Below the pieces are notes generated by a model. It saw only the letters and a list, made by a program, of their open reading frames with translations. It was not told where the DNA came from and did not search any database. The position numbers were made by a program, and so were the translations under genes. A DNA stretch of 64,000 nucleotides from Streptomyces chartreusis NRRL 3882 (GTDB taxonomy: Bacteria; Actinomycetota; Actinomycetes; Streptomycetales; Streptomycetaceae): NCBI RefSeq assembly GCF_900236475.1, contig NZ_LT963352.1, positions 1,550,001-1,614,000 of the forward strand, written 5' to 3'. Positions 1-7,777 of the stretch are shown here, piece after piece. The number at the start of each line of letters is the position of its first letter. The first letter of the stretch is position 1.

Positions 1-510
1 CCGCGGCTCGTCGTGCGGTTCGTCGGGGCAGGGCCGGCCGGAGGGCTCGTGGGTCGGCTCGTGAGACGGCTTGTGATGTGCCCCTCCGCCGTGGGCCACC
101 GTGAACGTCGCGCTCCACTCCTTGCCCTCCGCGCCGGGAGCGGCCGGGCAGGTGCCGTCGACGGTCCAGGCCGAGTCCTCGCCGAGGGCGTCGGGGTCAT
201 CCTCGAAGTTGTCCGCGGGTGCGATGCGGGCCGTGCCCCGGTAGGCCGGGCCGGACACCTCGTCGTCGTTGCCGGTCACCTTGCGCAACGGGACGGTGCC
301 CTCGTCGAAGGCCTGCGAGGTCGCGTCGATGGTGTCGGGCGGCGGCCCCCCGGTCGGATCACAGCTGACGGAGATGGTGAGCGTCCCCCCGGGCTCCACG
401 GTGGCCGGACTGACCTCGGCGGCGGGTTCGGCGGCCACGACCGGAGCGAACCCGGTCAGGGCCGAGCCGGCCAGGACTGCGACGGAGAGTGCGTGGCGGG
501 TGCGGCGCAT
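1..510 (-). CDS. Secreted hypothetical protein, 3' end cut by window
   Basis: This gene reads leftward and runs off the window edge, so only 170 codons are visible. The first ~28 residues are a Sec signal peptide: basic MRRTRH, a hydrophobic core, then an Ala-rich cleavage zone near VVAAEP. The exported part has two Cys residues (SVSCDP and DGTCPA), which could form a disulfide in a small beta-rich domain. It then runs into a His/Glu/Pro-rich stretch (HEPTHEPS, PHDEPR). The ATG at 510 follows an AAGGAG ribosome site at the usual distance. I do not recognise the family. A secreted or wall-attached role is inferred from the signal peptide alone. Confidence 0.72.
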   Translation of the reverse strand, partial: MRRTRHALSVAVLAGSALTGFAPVVAAEPAAEVSPATVEPGGTLTISVSCDPTGGPPPDTIDATSQAFDEGTVPLRKVTGNDDEVSGPAYRGTARIAPADNFEDDPDALGEDSAWTVDGTCPAAPGAEGKEWSATFTVAHGGGAHHKPSHEPTHEPSGRPCPDEPHDEPR

Positions 511-643
511 GGCGGGGACTCCTTAGGGCGACGGCAGAATGCCCTCTGCCATCACAGCCCGCCCCCTGGAACGCCGCGCGCGCCCGGGCCCCATTAGCGG
601 GACGGTGCCCTCCAACCGGGTGAACCGCAACGCCTCAGGACGC

Positions 644-690
644 GGGGCTGTACCGATGTGCGGCTCCGCCGCGTGTGCGCGACAAGCCCC
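644..690 (-). terminator. Stem-loop downstream of the sigma gene
   Basis: Outer arms GGGGCT (644-649) and AGCCCC (685-690) enclose an inner GCGGC-TCC-GCCGC hairpin (660-672). It lies 42 bp past the sigma-factor stop and ahead of the secreted-protein gene on the same strand. There is no clear T-tract, as is common in streptomycetes. Confidence 0.4.
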
Positions 691-731
691 AACGGACCCG
701 CACCCGCAAAACCGGCGACACCCCCACGGCG

Positions 732-1526
732 CTACGCCACATCCCGCATGACCTGCTCCCGAACCCGCCCGCAGCACCGGCTGATCAACCGGGACACGTG
801 CATCTGCGAGATCCCCAGCTCCTCGGCGATCCGGCTCTGCGTCATGTCCCCGAAGAACCTCATGTACAGAATCGCCCGCTCCCGCTCCGGCAGCGCCGCC
901 AGCCGCGACTTCACCGCCTCACGGTCCACGACCGTGTCCAGCGCCGGATCCGGCGACCCGAGCGCGTCGCTCAGGGAGTACCCGTCCTCGCTGCCGGGCA
1001 GTTCCGCGTCCAGGGACAGGGCGGTGAAGCTCTCCAGCGCCTCCAGGCCCGTCTTGACGTCCTCCTCGCTCAGCTTCGCGTGCTCGGCGATCTCCGCCAC
1101 GGTGGGCCGCCGGCCGGAGATGGTCTGGGACAGGTCCTGGGAGGCGAACCGGACGCGATTGCGCAGGTCCTGGACGCGACGAGGTACGTGCAGGGTCCAC
1201 ATGTGGTCGCGGAAGTGCCGCTTGATCTCGCCGGTGATGGTGGGCACGGCGTAGCTCTCGAACGCGTTGCCGAGCTCTGGGTCGTAGCGGTCGACGGCCT
1301 TGACCAGGCCGAGGGCCGCGACCTGGCGCAGGTCCTCGAAGCTCTCGCCGCGGCTGCGGAAACGCCCGGCGAGCCGGTCGGCCATGGGCAGCCAGGCCTC
1401 GACGATCTCGTCGCGGAGCGCGTCGCGCTCCGGTCCGGCGGGCAGTGCGGCGAGCCTGCGGAAGGCGTCGGCGGTGTCGGGGGCGTCGTCGTGGGGGTGC
1501 TGCTTCGCGCTGGTGTGGATCGGCAT
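732..1526 (-). CDS. RNA polymerase sigma factor, SigB/SigF/SigG family
   Basis: A 264-residue group 3 sigma factor of the actinobacterial stress/sporulation type. Region 2 is at about residues 60-110 (EDLRQVAALGLVKAVDRYDP, then FESYAVPTITGEIKRHFRD), with the typical VPRR linker after it. Region 3 follows (RPTVAEIAEHAKLS), and region 4 ends in a helix-turn-helix near residues 225-255 (TQSRIAEELGISQMHVSRL). I chose the ATG at 1526. An earlier in-frame start at 1571 would add 15 residues with no family character, and it lies inside an inverted repeat. No anti-sigma gene is adjacent, so partner switching would depend on genes elsewhere. SigB-type promoters in this window are plausible targets of this protein or a paralogue. 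Confidence 0.93.
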   Translation of the reverse strand: MPIHTSAKQHPHDDAPDTADAFRRLAALPAGPERDALRDEIVEAWLPMADRLAGRFRSRGESFEDLRQVAALGLVKAVDRYDPELGNAFESYAVPTITGEIKRHFRDHMWTLHVPRRVQDLRNRVRFASQDLSQTISGRRPTVAEIAEHAKLSEEDVKTGLEALESFTALSLDAELPGSEDGYSLSDALGSPDPALDTVVDREAVKSRLAALPERERAILYMRFFGDMTQSRIAEELGISQMHVSRLISRCCGRVREQVMRDVA

Positions 1527-1570
1527 GATGCGTCGCAATTCCCTTACAGGTGCTCTGGGTTGGACGGTCA

Positions 1571-1636
1571 CCGTGGGAGCGCATCACTGGTGCGGACCAG
1601 GAGCGCCGGTGGCGGCGCGAGTCGCCGCTCCCACGG
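1571..1636. repeat. Long inverted repeat in the sigma/TPP intergenic region
   Basis: Perfect 11-bp arms CCGTGGGAGCG (1571-1581) and CGCTCCCACGG (1626-1636) flank a 44-nt interior. The element is 45 bp upstream of the sigma-factor start, so it may fold in that gene's leader or serve as a regulator site. Confidence 0.5.
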
Positions 1637-1701
1637 ACGTGCCTCCTGTCCGAAGCACTGAGGTGCGCCTGCCCCCGGCCCCCGCCCGCAAACCCGGAGA
1701 G

Positions 1702-1725
1702 GTTTTCCGCCGTCGCGCAGGGTGA
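1702..1725 (+). promoter_or_regulatory. SigB-type promoter of the TPP oxidase gene
   Basis: GTTT (1702-1705), 14 nt, then GGGTGA (1720-1725). This fits the streptomycete SigB consensus GNNT-N14-16-GGGTAC except for the last two bases. It is 43 bp upstream of the ATG at 1769. Confidence 0.55.
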
Positions 1726-1768
1726 CTCGTACTGCTGGCTCTGTCCCCATACGTCCGGGAGGTCGTAC

Positions 1769-3562
1769 ATGAGCACCAAGGTCTCCGACCACGTCCTTGA
1801 GCGGTTGCGCGAGTGGGGGGTCGAGCAGGTCTTCGGCTATCCGGGCGACGGCATCAACGGCCTGCTCGCCGCGTGGGGCCGGGCCGAGAACCAGCCGCGT
1901 TTCGTGCAGTCGCGGCACGAGGAGATGTCCGCGTTCCAGGCGGTCGGCTACGCCAAGTTCAGCGGCCGTCTCGGAGTGTGCACGGCCACGTCCGGGCCGG
2001 GCGCGATCCATCTCCTGAACGGCCTGTACGACGCCAAGCTGGACCACGTCCCGGTGCTGGCGATCGTCGGCCAGACCCACCGCACCGCGATGGGCGGCTC
2101 CTACCAGCAGGAAGTGGATCTGCACACGCTGTACAAGGACGTCGCCTCCGACTTCGTGGAGACGGTGACCGTGCCGGAGCAGCTGCCGAACGTGCTGGAC
2201 CGGGCGATCCGCACCGCCTACGCGCGCCGCTGCCCGACCGCGGTCATCATCCCCGGCGATGTGCAGGAGCTCGACTACTCGCCGCCGACGCACGAGTTCA
2301 AGATGGTGCCCTCCAGCCTGGACCGCAGCTCGTGGACGGCGGTTCCCTCGGACGACTCGGTGCGGCGGGCCGCCGAGATCCTCAACTCCGGTGACAAGGT
2401 GGCGATCCTGGTCGGCCAGGGCGCGGCCGGCGCGCGGGCCGAGGTGGAGCGGATCGCCGAGCTGCTCGGCGCCGGTGTCGCCAAGGCGCTGCTCGGCAAG
2501 GACGTCCTCAGTGACGAACTGCCGTACGTCACCGGCTCGATCGGCCTGCTGGGCACGCGTCCGTCGTACGAGCTGATGCGGGACTGCGACACGCTGCTCA
2601 CCATCGGGTCGTCGTTCCCGTACACCCAGTTCCTACCGGAGTTCGGTAGCGCCCGGGGCGTGCAGATCGACATCGATCCGCACATGGTCGGGATGCGCTA
2701 CCCGTACGAGGTGAACCTGGTCGGCGACGCGAAGGCCACGCTGGAGCGACTGATCCCGCTGATCGAGGAGGGGCGCGGGCGCGAGTGGTACGACACGGTG
2801 TGCGCGAACGTGACGCGCTGGCGTGACGTCATGGAGCGCCGGGCGGGACTCGACGCCGATCCGATCAATCCTGAGTACGTGGCCCGCGCCCTGGACCCGC
2901 TGCTGCCGGACAACGCGATCGTCGCCTCCGACTCGGGCTCGACGGCGAACTGGTACGCGCGGCACCTGACCATGCGGCCGGGCATGCGGGGCTCGCTCTC
3001 CGGCACGCTCGCGACGATGGGCTGTGGGGTGCCGTACGTGATCGGCGCGAAGTTCGCGCACCCGGACCGGCCCGCGATCGCGCTGGTGGGCGACGGGGCG
3101 ATGCAGATGAACGGGATGGCGGAGCTGATCACGGCGGCGAAGTACCGCCACCAGTGGGAGGACCCGCGGCTGGTGATCGCCGTGTGGAACAACCAGGATC
3201 TGAATCAGGTCACGTGGGAGATGCGGGCCATGGAGGGCGCGCCGCAGTTCCTGCCGTCGCAGCGGATCCCTGACGTGCAGTACGCCGCGTTCGCGCGTTC
3301 CCTGGGGCTGACCGGCATCCGGGTGGAGAAGCCGGAGGACGTCGAGGCGGGCTGGCGTGCCGCGCTGGAGGCGGACGGTCCCGCGGTGGTCGAGTTCCTG
3401 ACCGATCCGGCCGTCCCGCCGATCCCGCCGCACGCCACCTGGGAGCAGATGGAGGCGACCGCCGCGTCGATCCTCAAGGGCGACGCGGACCGGGGATCGA
3501 TGGTCAAGCAGGGCTTCAAGGCGAAGGTGCAGGAGTTCCTGCCGGGGCGCGAGAAGAAGTAG
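1769..3562 (+). CDS. Thiamine-pyrophosphate-dependent pyruvate oxidase-like enzyme
   Basis: A 597-residue enzyme of the acetolactate synthase / pyruvate oxidase superfamily. The N-terminal Pyr domain carries VFGYPGDGINGL and the catalytic-Glu motif SRHEEMSAFQA near residue 50. A central Rossmann-like domain follows (ILVGQGAAGA). The C-terminal PP domain has the TPP/Mg motif LVGDGAMQMNG running to VWNNQD. The ATG follows a GGGAGGT ribosome site. Substrate cannot be assigned by eye. The closest pattern is the PoxB-like pyruvate:quinone oxidoreductases rather than biosynthetic AHAS, because no AHAS small subunit is adjacent. The SigB-type promoter suggests stress or stationary-phase expression. 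Confidence 0.85.
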   Translation: MSTKVSDHVLERLREWGVEQVFGYPGDGINGLLAAWGRAENQPRFVQSRHEEMSAFQAVGYAKFSGRLGVCTATSGPGAIHLLNGLYDAKLDHVPVLAIVGQTHRTAMGGSYQQEVDLHTLYKDVASDFVETVTVPEQLPNVLDRAIRTAYARRCPTAVIIPGDVQELDYSPPTHEFKMVPSSLDRSSWTAVPSDDSVRRAAEILNSGDKVAILVGQGAAGARAEVERIAELLGAGVAKALLGKDVLSDELPYVTGSIGLLGTRPSYELMRDCDTLLTIGSSFPYTQFLPEFGSARGVQIDIDPHMVGMRYPYEVNLVGDAKATLERLIPLIEEGRGREWYDTVCANVTRWRDVMERRAGLDADPINPEYVARALDPLLPDNAIVASDSGSTANWYARHLTMRPGMRGSLSGTLATMGCGVPYVIGAKFAHPDRPAIALVGDGAMQMNGMAELITAAKYRHQWEDPRLVIAVWNNQDLNQVTWEMRAMEGAPQFLPSQRIPDVQYAAFARSLGLTGIRVEKPEDVEAGWRAALEADGPAVVEFLTDPAVPPIPPHATWEQMEATAASILKGDADRGSMVKQGFKAKVQEFLPGREKK

Positions 3563-3565
3563 CGG

Positions 3566-3690
3566 TCGCCGCCGCGGATGTTGAACGGTGCAGCCAGTCC
3601 GAGCAGCAGCCCGGCGGCTCCGGCCATCTCCAGCGTGCCGATGGGTCTGTCCGCGGCGAGGGAGGCGACCGCGCGCTCAGCCGCTCCCCC
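3566..3690 (-). pseudogene. DoxX-like membrane protein fragment
   Basis: One leftward frame reads RPIGTLEMAGAAGLLLGL, which resembles the conserved second transmembrane stretch of DoxX-like proteins. It has no start, and its frame runs on antisense into the TPP oxidase gene. About 40 residues are recognisable against ~120 for an intact DoxX protein. It sits directly behind the acetoacetyl-CoA synthetase remnant. I read it as gene debris; the family call is tentative. Confidence 0.35.
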
Positions 3691-3734
3691 GTCACCTCGT
3701 ACCCGGTGCCGGTCTCGTCGAGGGCGATGATTCT

Positions 3735-3937
3735 CCTCGGCCAGCACCTGCTCGTAGGGGGTGTCGGCGTCGATGTCGAAGTACTTCCACACCGCCCCAG
3801 AACCCCTCCAGGTGGGTGACCGACCACTGATGCAGGGCGGCGTAGTCGTCCGGGTCGATGCCCTGGCGCCGGGCGAACTCCGCGATCCGACTGGCGGCCG
3901 CCGTCTCTGGCTCGGGTGGGAAGAAGGGCGTGCTCAT
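3735..3937 (-). pseudogene. Frameshifted N-terminal remnant of acetoacetyl-CoA synthetase
   Basis: The ATG at 3937 overlaps the monooxygenase stop as ATGA. It opens MSTPFFPPEP and continues ASRIAEFARRQGIDPDDYAA and THLEGFWG, the N-terminus of acetoacetate-CoA ligases. At the run of Gs around 3797 the frame is broken by one extra base. The next frame restores the family sequence VWKYFDIDADTPYEQVLAE up to about 3735, where similarity stops. About 65 of ~650 residues remain. The intact start and coupling imply that a full ligase once ended this catabolic operon and was lost by deletion. A sequencing error could explain the frameshift but not the missing nine-tenths. Confidence 0.7.
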
Positions 3938-5517
3938 CGCGTCGTACTCCTCAACAGGCTTCTCGGGGCCGTCCGTTCGGCAAGAGCAGGGCTTCGTGTG
4001 GTGTGCAGCAGGGCCGCCCAGTCGGCGGTCGAGGTGAAGTCGGGTCCACCGGCCGGGACGACGTCCATGACGACGCGGTCGGGGCGCAGCAGTACGGCGT
4101 CCGCGCGTCCGGCGCGCATCCAGGCGGCGAGGGTGCCGTCGTCGCCGAGGTCGGTCACGGAGAGCGCGCGTATGCCGAGGCTGTGGGCGAGCGCGGTCAG
4201 TGAGGGGCCGGGTGAGGTGGCGGTCAAGACGCTGAAGGAATCGCCGAGCAGCTCGTCGAGACGGGTACGCCGTCCGTCGACGCTCACCCACGGTTGCGGG
4301 CAGTGCGTGCCCGCCAGGCCTCGGCGGACCCCGCGCCGCACGAGCGGTCCGGTGGTCAGGGGCGGGCTGAGGTCGCGGCCGGCCAGCCCGGTCAGGCCGG
4401 GTATGCGGCAGGCCGCGGCCAGGAGCCTTCGGCGGATCGCGGCGGCACTGTCCTGTCCGCCGGTCATGGCCCAGCCCATGGCGACCGCCAACCGGATCAC
4501 GTGCCGGGCGTGCGGCTTGCGTTCGCTCTCGTAGGTGTCCAGCAACCGCTCATTCCCGCCCTGCTGGAGGACGCGGGCGAGCTTCCAGGTGAGGTTGTAG
4601 GCGTCCCGCAGACCAGAACACAGCCCCTGCCCGATGAACGGCGGGGTGAGGTGGGCGGCGTCGCCGAGGACGAAGACCCGTCCGATGCGCCAGCGGTCGG
4701 CGACGCGCGCCCGGAAGGTGTACTGCGTCTCGCGGACGACCTCGAAGTCCCCCTCCTGCGAAGGCGGCAGCCACGGGGCGACCAACTCGCGGACCGGCTG
4801 CTCCGCCCCCTCGCGCAGCCGGAACTCCCAGCGGTAGCGGTCCTCGCCCACCCGCATGAAGGTGGCCGGGCGGTCAGGGTCGCATACCTGGTCGACGCCT
4901 TCCCAGCAGCGGACGTCGGCCGTCGTGCGGACGTCGATGACGGTCCAGCGTTCCTCGAAGCGCAGGTCCTCCCATCCGGCTCCGATGGCCTCGCGGGTGA
5001 GGCTGCCCGCGCCGTCACAGCCGAGCACCGCGTCGGCCCGGAGCTCGTGCTCCCCGGCGTCGTCCCGGTAGGTCACGCGCACGGGGCCCTCGGTGTCCGG
5101 GCCGATGCCGGTGACCTCCACGCCACCCCTGAGCTCGCACTCCGGGCGCCGGGCCAGGGCGTCGCGCAGCACACGTTCCAGTTCGGGCTGGTCGAACATG
5201 CTGGTCTGCGGATAGCCGTGCAGGCCGTGCTCGGTGCGGCGGAACTCGGCCATCACCCGGTGCCGGGCGTCCAGCAGCCGCAGCCCGTTCGCCGGGCGGG
5301 CGATCGCGGCGAACTCCTCGCCCACGCCCGCGGCCTGGAGGATCCTGCGCACCTCGTCGTCGGTGGCGACGGCGCGCGGTAGCGGGTAGACGCCCTGGTG
5401 GCGTTCGAAGATGACACTGCGGATTCCGCGCCGGGCCAGGAGAAGGGCGGCGGTCACGCCCACCGGTCCGGCGCCGACGATCACGACGGGCACACGTGCG
5501 GCTTCGTCGACGGTCAT
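3934..5517 (-). CDS. FAD-dependent aromatic hydroxylase, MhpA-like
   Basis: A 527-residue class A flavoprotein monooxygenase. The FAD-binding Rossmann motif GAGPVG is at residues 15-20, with the ribose-binding Glu in VIFERH. The DG motif is seen in LGCDGAGSLTREAIG. The GD motif (FVLGDAAHLTPPFIGQGL) leads into the DAYNLTWKL helix. The C-terminal ~150 residues form the thioredoxin-like tail of 3-(3-hydroxyphenyl)propionate and phenol hydroxylases. It should use NAD(P)H and O2 to add a hydroxyl to a phenolic ring, making the catechol-type substrate of the dioxygenase upstream in the same operon. The ribosome site is GAGGTGAG. The exact substrate is unknown. Confidence 0.85.
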   Translation of the reverse strand: MTVDEAARVPVVIVGAGPVGVTAALLLARRGIRSVIFERHQGVYPLPRAVATDDEVRRILQAAGVGEEFAAIARPANGLRLLDARHRVMAEFRRTEHGLHGYPQTSMFDQPELERVLRDALARRPECELRGGVEVTGIGPDTEGPVRVTYRDDAGEHELRADAVLGCDGAGSLTREAIGAGWEDLRFEERWTVIDVRTTADVRCWEGVDQVCDPDRPATFMRVGEDRYRWEFRLREGAEQPVRELVAPWLPPSQEGDFEVVRETQYTFRARVADRWRIGRVFVLGDAAHLTPPFIGQGLCSGLRDAYNLTWKLARVLQQGGNERLLDTYESERKPHARHVIRLAVAMGWAMTGGQDSAAAIRRRLLAAACRIPGLTGLAGRDLSPPLTTGPLVRRGVRRGLAGTHCPQPWVSVDGRRTRLDELLGDSFSVLTATSPGPSLTALAHSLGIRALSVTDLGDDGTLAAWMRAGRADAVLLRPDRVVMDVVPAGGPDFTSTADWAALLHTTRSPALAERTAPRSLLRSTTR

Positions 5518-5536
5518 GTGTGGCTCACCTCGGGTG

Positions 5537-6475
5537 TCAGTTAGCGTCCGTGACGGGCGTGCGCTGCTCGCCGAGGTCGATCCGGCCGTCCGGGGTCGCG
5601 ATCGTCGCCGTGATCACGTCTCCCGGGTTCAGGTAGTGCGGGTTCTTCGCCTGGCTCTTGAAGAACGCCTTCCACTTCACGGCGGGCGGCAGCAGCGCGC
5701 CGATCTTCTCGACCGGCTTCGGCGGGGCCTTCAGGGCCGTGCCGCCGGGGGTTCCGGTGAGCAGCAGGTCGCCGGCGTCCAGGGTCTGGAAGCGGGCCAG
5801 CAGGGTGAGCACCTGCGCCGGGCGGACGATCATGTCGGCGAGGGTGCGGTCCTGGCGCAGCTCGCCGTTGACGCTCAGCTTCAGGCGCAGGTCGAGGAGG
5901 TGGGTGAAGTCCTCCGGTTCCAGCAGGGCCAGGTACGGCCCGGTCGGTGTGAAGGTGGGGTACGACTTGCTCTCGTAGAACTGCGTCTTGGTCAGCTGTA
6001 CCTCACGGGCGCTGACGTCGTTGGTGATCACCAGCCCGGCGACGTACGCGGGCAGATCCCGCTCCTCGACGACCGTGCCGACGGGCAGGGACGCGCCCAT
6101 GACGAGCCCGAGTTCGATCTCGTAGTCGAGGAACTTCACGTGCGCGGGTCGGACGACGGCCTCGCCGGGGCCGCTGACCGAGCCGGACGCCTTGCGGAAG
6201 AAGGCGGGCGGGATGTCGCCGGTGAAGCCCGAATCCCGGGCATGGCTGCGGTAGTTGACCATCTGGGCGACCACCCGGCAGGGCGTGGTGACCGGCGAGA
6301 GCGCGACCAGGTCGGCCACGGGCCTGCCGGGCTCGCCGGAGGCGGCGGCCTCGCGGACGGAGGCGCGGTCGGCCACCAGTTCGGCGGTGGTGTCGGCCTT
6401 GGTCTCGACAGGAACGGCCCGGTCGCCGCGGACGACCCACCAGCCGTCGGCGGTGCGCAGGACATTGGTGCTCAT
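5537..6475 (-). CDS. Fumarylacetoacetate hydrolase-fold enzyme (arm A)
   Basis: A 312-residue FAH-superfamily protein. The metal-binding pattern is visible as KFLDYEIELGLVMG (two Glu) followed by the conserved ITNDVSAREVQ, and the C-terminal core holds LLTGTPGGT. Such enzymes cleave or hydrate beta-keto or oxo-dienoate products of ring cleavage. The ATG at 6475 gives the family-like start MSTNVLRTADGWW; an upstream extension of the same frame is antisense to the dioxygenase gene. It lies 19 bp upstream of the hydroxylase and 23 bp downstream of the dioxygenase, so the three form one transcription unit. Hydrolase, hydratase or decarboxylase cannot be separated by eye. Confidence 0.82.
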   Translation of the reverse strand: MSTNVLRTADGWWVVRGDRAVPVETKADTTAELVADRASVREAAASGEPGRPVADLVALSPVTTPCRVVAQMVNYRSHARDSGFTGDIPPAFFRKASGSVSGPGEAVVRPAHVKFLDYEIELGLVMGASLPVGTVVEERDLPAYVAGLVITNDVSAREVQLTKTQFYESKSYPTFTPTGPYLALLEPEDFTHLLDLRLKLSVNGELRQDRTLADMIVRPAQVLTLLARFQTLDAGDLLLTGTPGGTALKAPPKPVEKIGALLPPAVKWKAFFKSQAKNPHYLNPGDVITATIATPDGRIDLGEQRTPVTDAN

Positions 6476-6498
6476 GACATGGCTCTCTGTGAAGGGGG

Positions 6499-7644
6499 TC
6501 AGGAGTTGGCGGCCTTGAGCAGGCCGAACAGTCGTGCCGGGTCCATCTCGTTGTCGCCGCGCAGGGCCTCGATGACATCGCGGACCCGCTGGGGTGAGGG
6601 GCTCGCGCCGAGGAAGTCGCGGGTGGCCGGCGGCCCCCACTGGGCGAGGCCGCTCGTGGACATCGGCGCCCAGCCGGGCTCGACGTCGCAGGAGAACAGG
6701 TCGCCGTCGGCGAAGTGCTCCAGCATGAAGTGGTCGGGGTCGCGCCAGTAGTCGAACAGCTGGCTGCCCTGGATGTGCCGGCCGATGCCCCAGCTGCGCT
6801 TGTAGCCGCGCTCCTTGAGGTACTCGCCGCCAACGGCGATCGAGTCGAGGTCGGTGACCTGGTAGGCGGAGTGGACGTAGCCCGTGCCCGGGCCCAGGTG
6901 CATGGCCAGGGTGTGGTGGTCCACCGCCCGGCTGCCCTGGTCGCAGCGGATGAACGCCATCGTTGGCCCGCGGTCGCGCTGGCCGTCCAGGAACAGGAAG
7001 TCGGACACGATCATCCCGAGGGTGTCCAGGTACCAGTCCAGGGCCCGGGCGAACACCCGGGTCTCCAGCACCACATGCCCGAGACGCTGGATACGGGACG
7101 GCTCGCGCGGAGGCCGCTGCGTGGCGTTCGTACGACGGTGGTCCGTGCCGAAGTTGAGCAGCAGCGGCTGCTGTTCCGGCAGCGCGGGGAGTTGTTCGCC
7201 GCAGTGCACGACCCGCACCGGGAATCCCGAGGGGTCGAGCAGGTCGACCACCTTGCCGCCGCCGGGCACGTCGGCATCCCGTACGGCCGATCCGGTGGCA
7301 CGGGCCAGCCGGTCCAGGTCGGCCCGCTCGGCCGCCCGGAACGCCGGGCCGATGAAGCGGGACGTGCGGCCGCGCCGGATCACCATGCAGGGTGAGCCGG
7401 CGAAGGTGCCGCGCAGCCACAGCTCCCGCTCGGTGCGGGCGGCGATGCCGAAACCGAAGTCCCGGGCGAAGACCTCGGCGCGGTCCAGGTCGGGCTTCTC
7501 GAACTCCAGCCAGGCCAGGTCGGCCACCTTGATCACCGGGTTCCGGGAGCGGCCGGGGTGTTCGCCGCGCAGGGCGCCCTGCTCGCTGTGGAGGTCCTGG
7601 TGGGCCGTGCGGACGTTGGTCCCGTCGGCGCGGATTTCAGACAT
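6499..7644 (-). CDS. VOC-family extradiol ring-cleavage dioxygenase (arm A)
   Basis: A 381-residue two-domain vicinal-oxygen-chelate protein like 2,3-dihydroxybiphenyl 1,2-dioxygenases. The C-terminal domain carries the 2-His-1-Glu iron ligands in LGHVVLET, TGYVHSAYQV and HFMLEHFAD. The N-terminal domain (IKVADLAWLEFEKPDL) is the structural repeat. An extra N-terminal ~35 residues are Arg/His-rich and probably disordered. A C-terminal extension ends in DPARLFGLLKAA. It is the first gene of the leftward operon and starts 133 bp from the divergent TetR gene, so it is probably controlled by that regulator. It should open a catechol-type ring next to the hydroxyls. Confidence 0.85.
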   Translation of the reverse strand: MSEIRADGTNVRTAHQDLHSEQGALRGEHPGRSRNPVIKVADLAWLEFEKPDLDRAEVFARDFGFGIAARTERELWLRGTFAGSPCMVIRRGRTSRFIGPAFRAAERADLDRLARATGSAVRDADVPGGGKVVDLLDPSGFPVRVVHCGEQLPALPEQQPLLLNFGTDHRRTNATQRPPREPSRIQRLGHVVLETRVFARALDWYLDTLGMIVSDFLFLDGQRDRGPTMAFIRCDQGSRAVDHHTLAMHLGPGTGYVHSAYQVTDLDSIAVGGEYLKERGYKRSWGIGRHIQGSQLFDYWRDPDHFMLEHFADGDLFSCDVEPGWAPMSTSGLAQWGPPATRDFLGASPSPQRVRDVIEALRGDNEMDPARLFGLLKAANS

Positions 7645-7672
7645 GGTGCCCTCCGAGCAACTTGCCGTAATG

Positions 7673-7740
7673 AGGAAATCATCAGGTTTGACAGTTCCGT
7701 CGTCAAGAGGTTCGCGGCAGGAAATGATGAATCCATCAGG
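7673..7740. promoter_or_regulatory. Operator region between the arm A operon and the TetR gene
   Basis: Two short palindromes are visible: TTGAC-N9-GTCAA (7688-7706) and TGATG-AATC-CATCA (7725-7738). AGGAAAT occurs at 7673-7679 and 7719-7725, each time followed by ATCAGG. The paired, spaced arrangement suits a dimeric repressor of the TetR type. Confidence 0.5.
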
Positions 7741-7765
7741 ACTGCTATCGCCATCGTCCGACGGT

Positions 7766-7771
7766 TAGACT
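7766..7771 (+). promoter_or_regulatory. -10 box of the TetR gene, probable leaderless start
   Basis: TAGACT matches TANNNT and lies 6 bp before the ATG at 7778. Transcription would then begin at or next to the A of ATG. No ribosome site precedes the ATG, which fits a leaderless mRNA. Confidence 0.45.
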
Positions 7772-7777
7772 CTGCGC

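Noticed and set aside
13..597. Long open frames opposite or out of frame with most genes
   Set aside because: They are high-GC shadow frames, Arg/Ala/Pro-rich, without family motifs, and each lies over a gene with clear motifs.
3700..3712. GGGTAC on the minus strand within the remnant region as a SigB-type promoter
   Set aside because: No GNNT at 14-16 bp, and it is inside former coding sequence.
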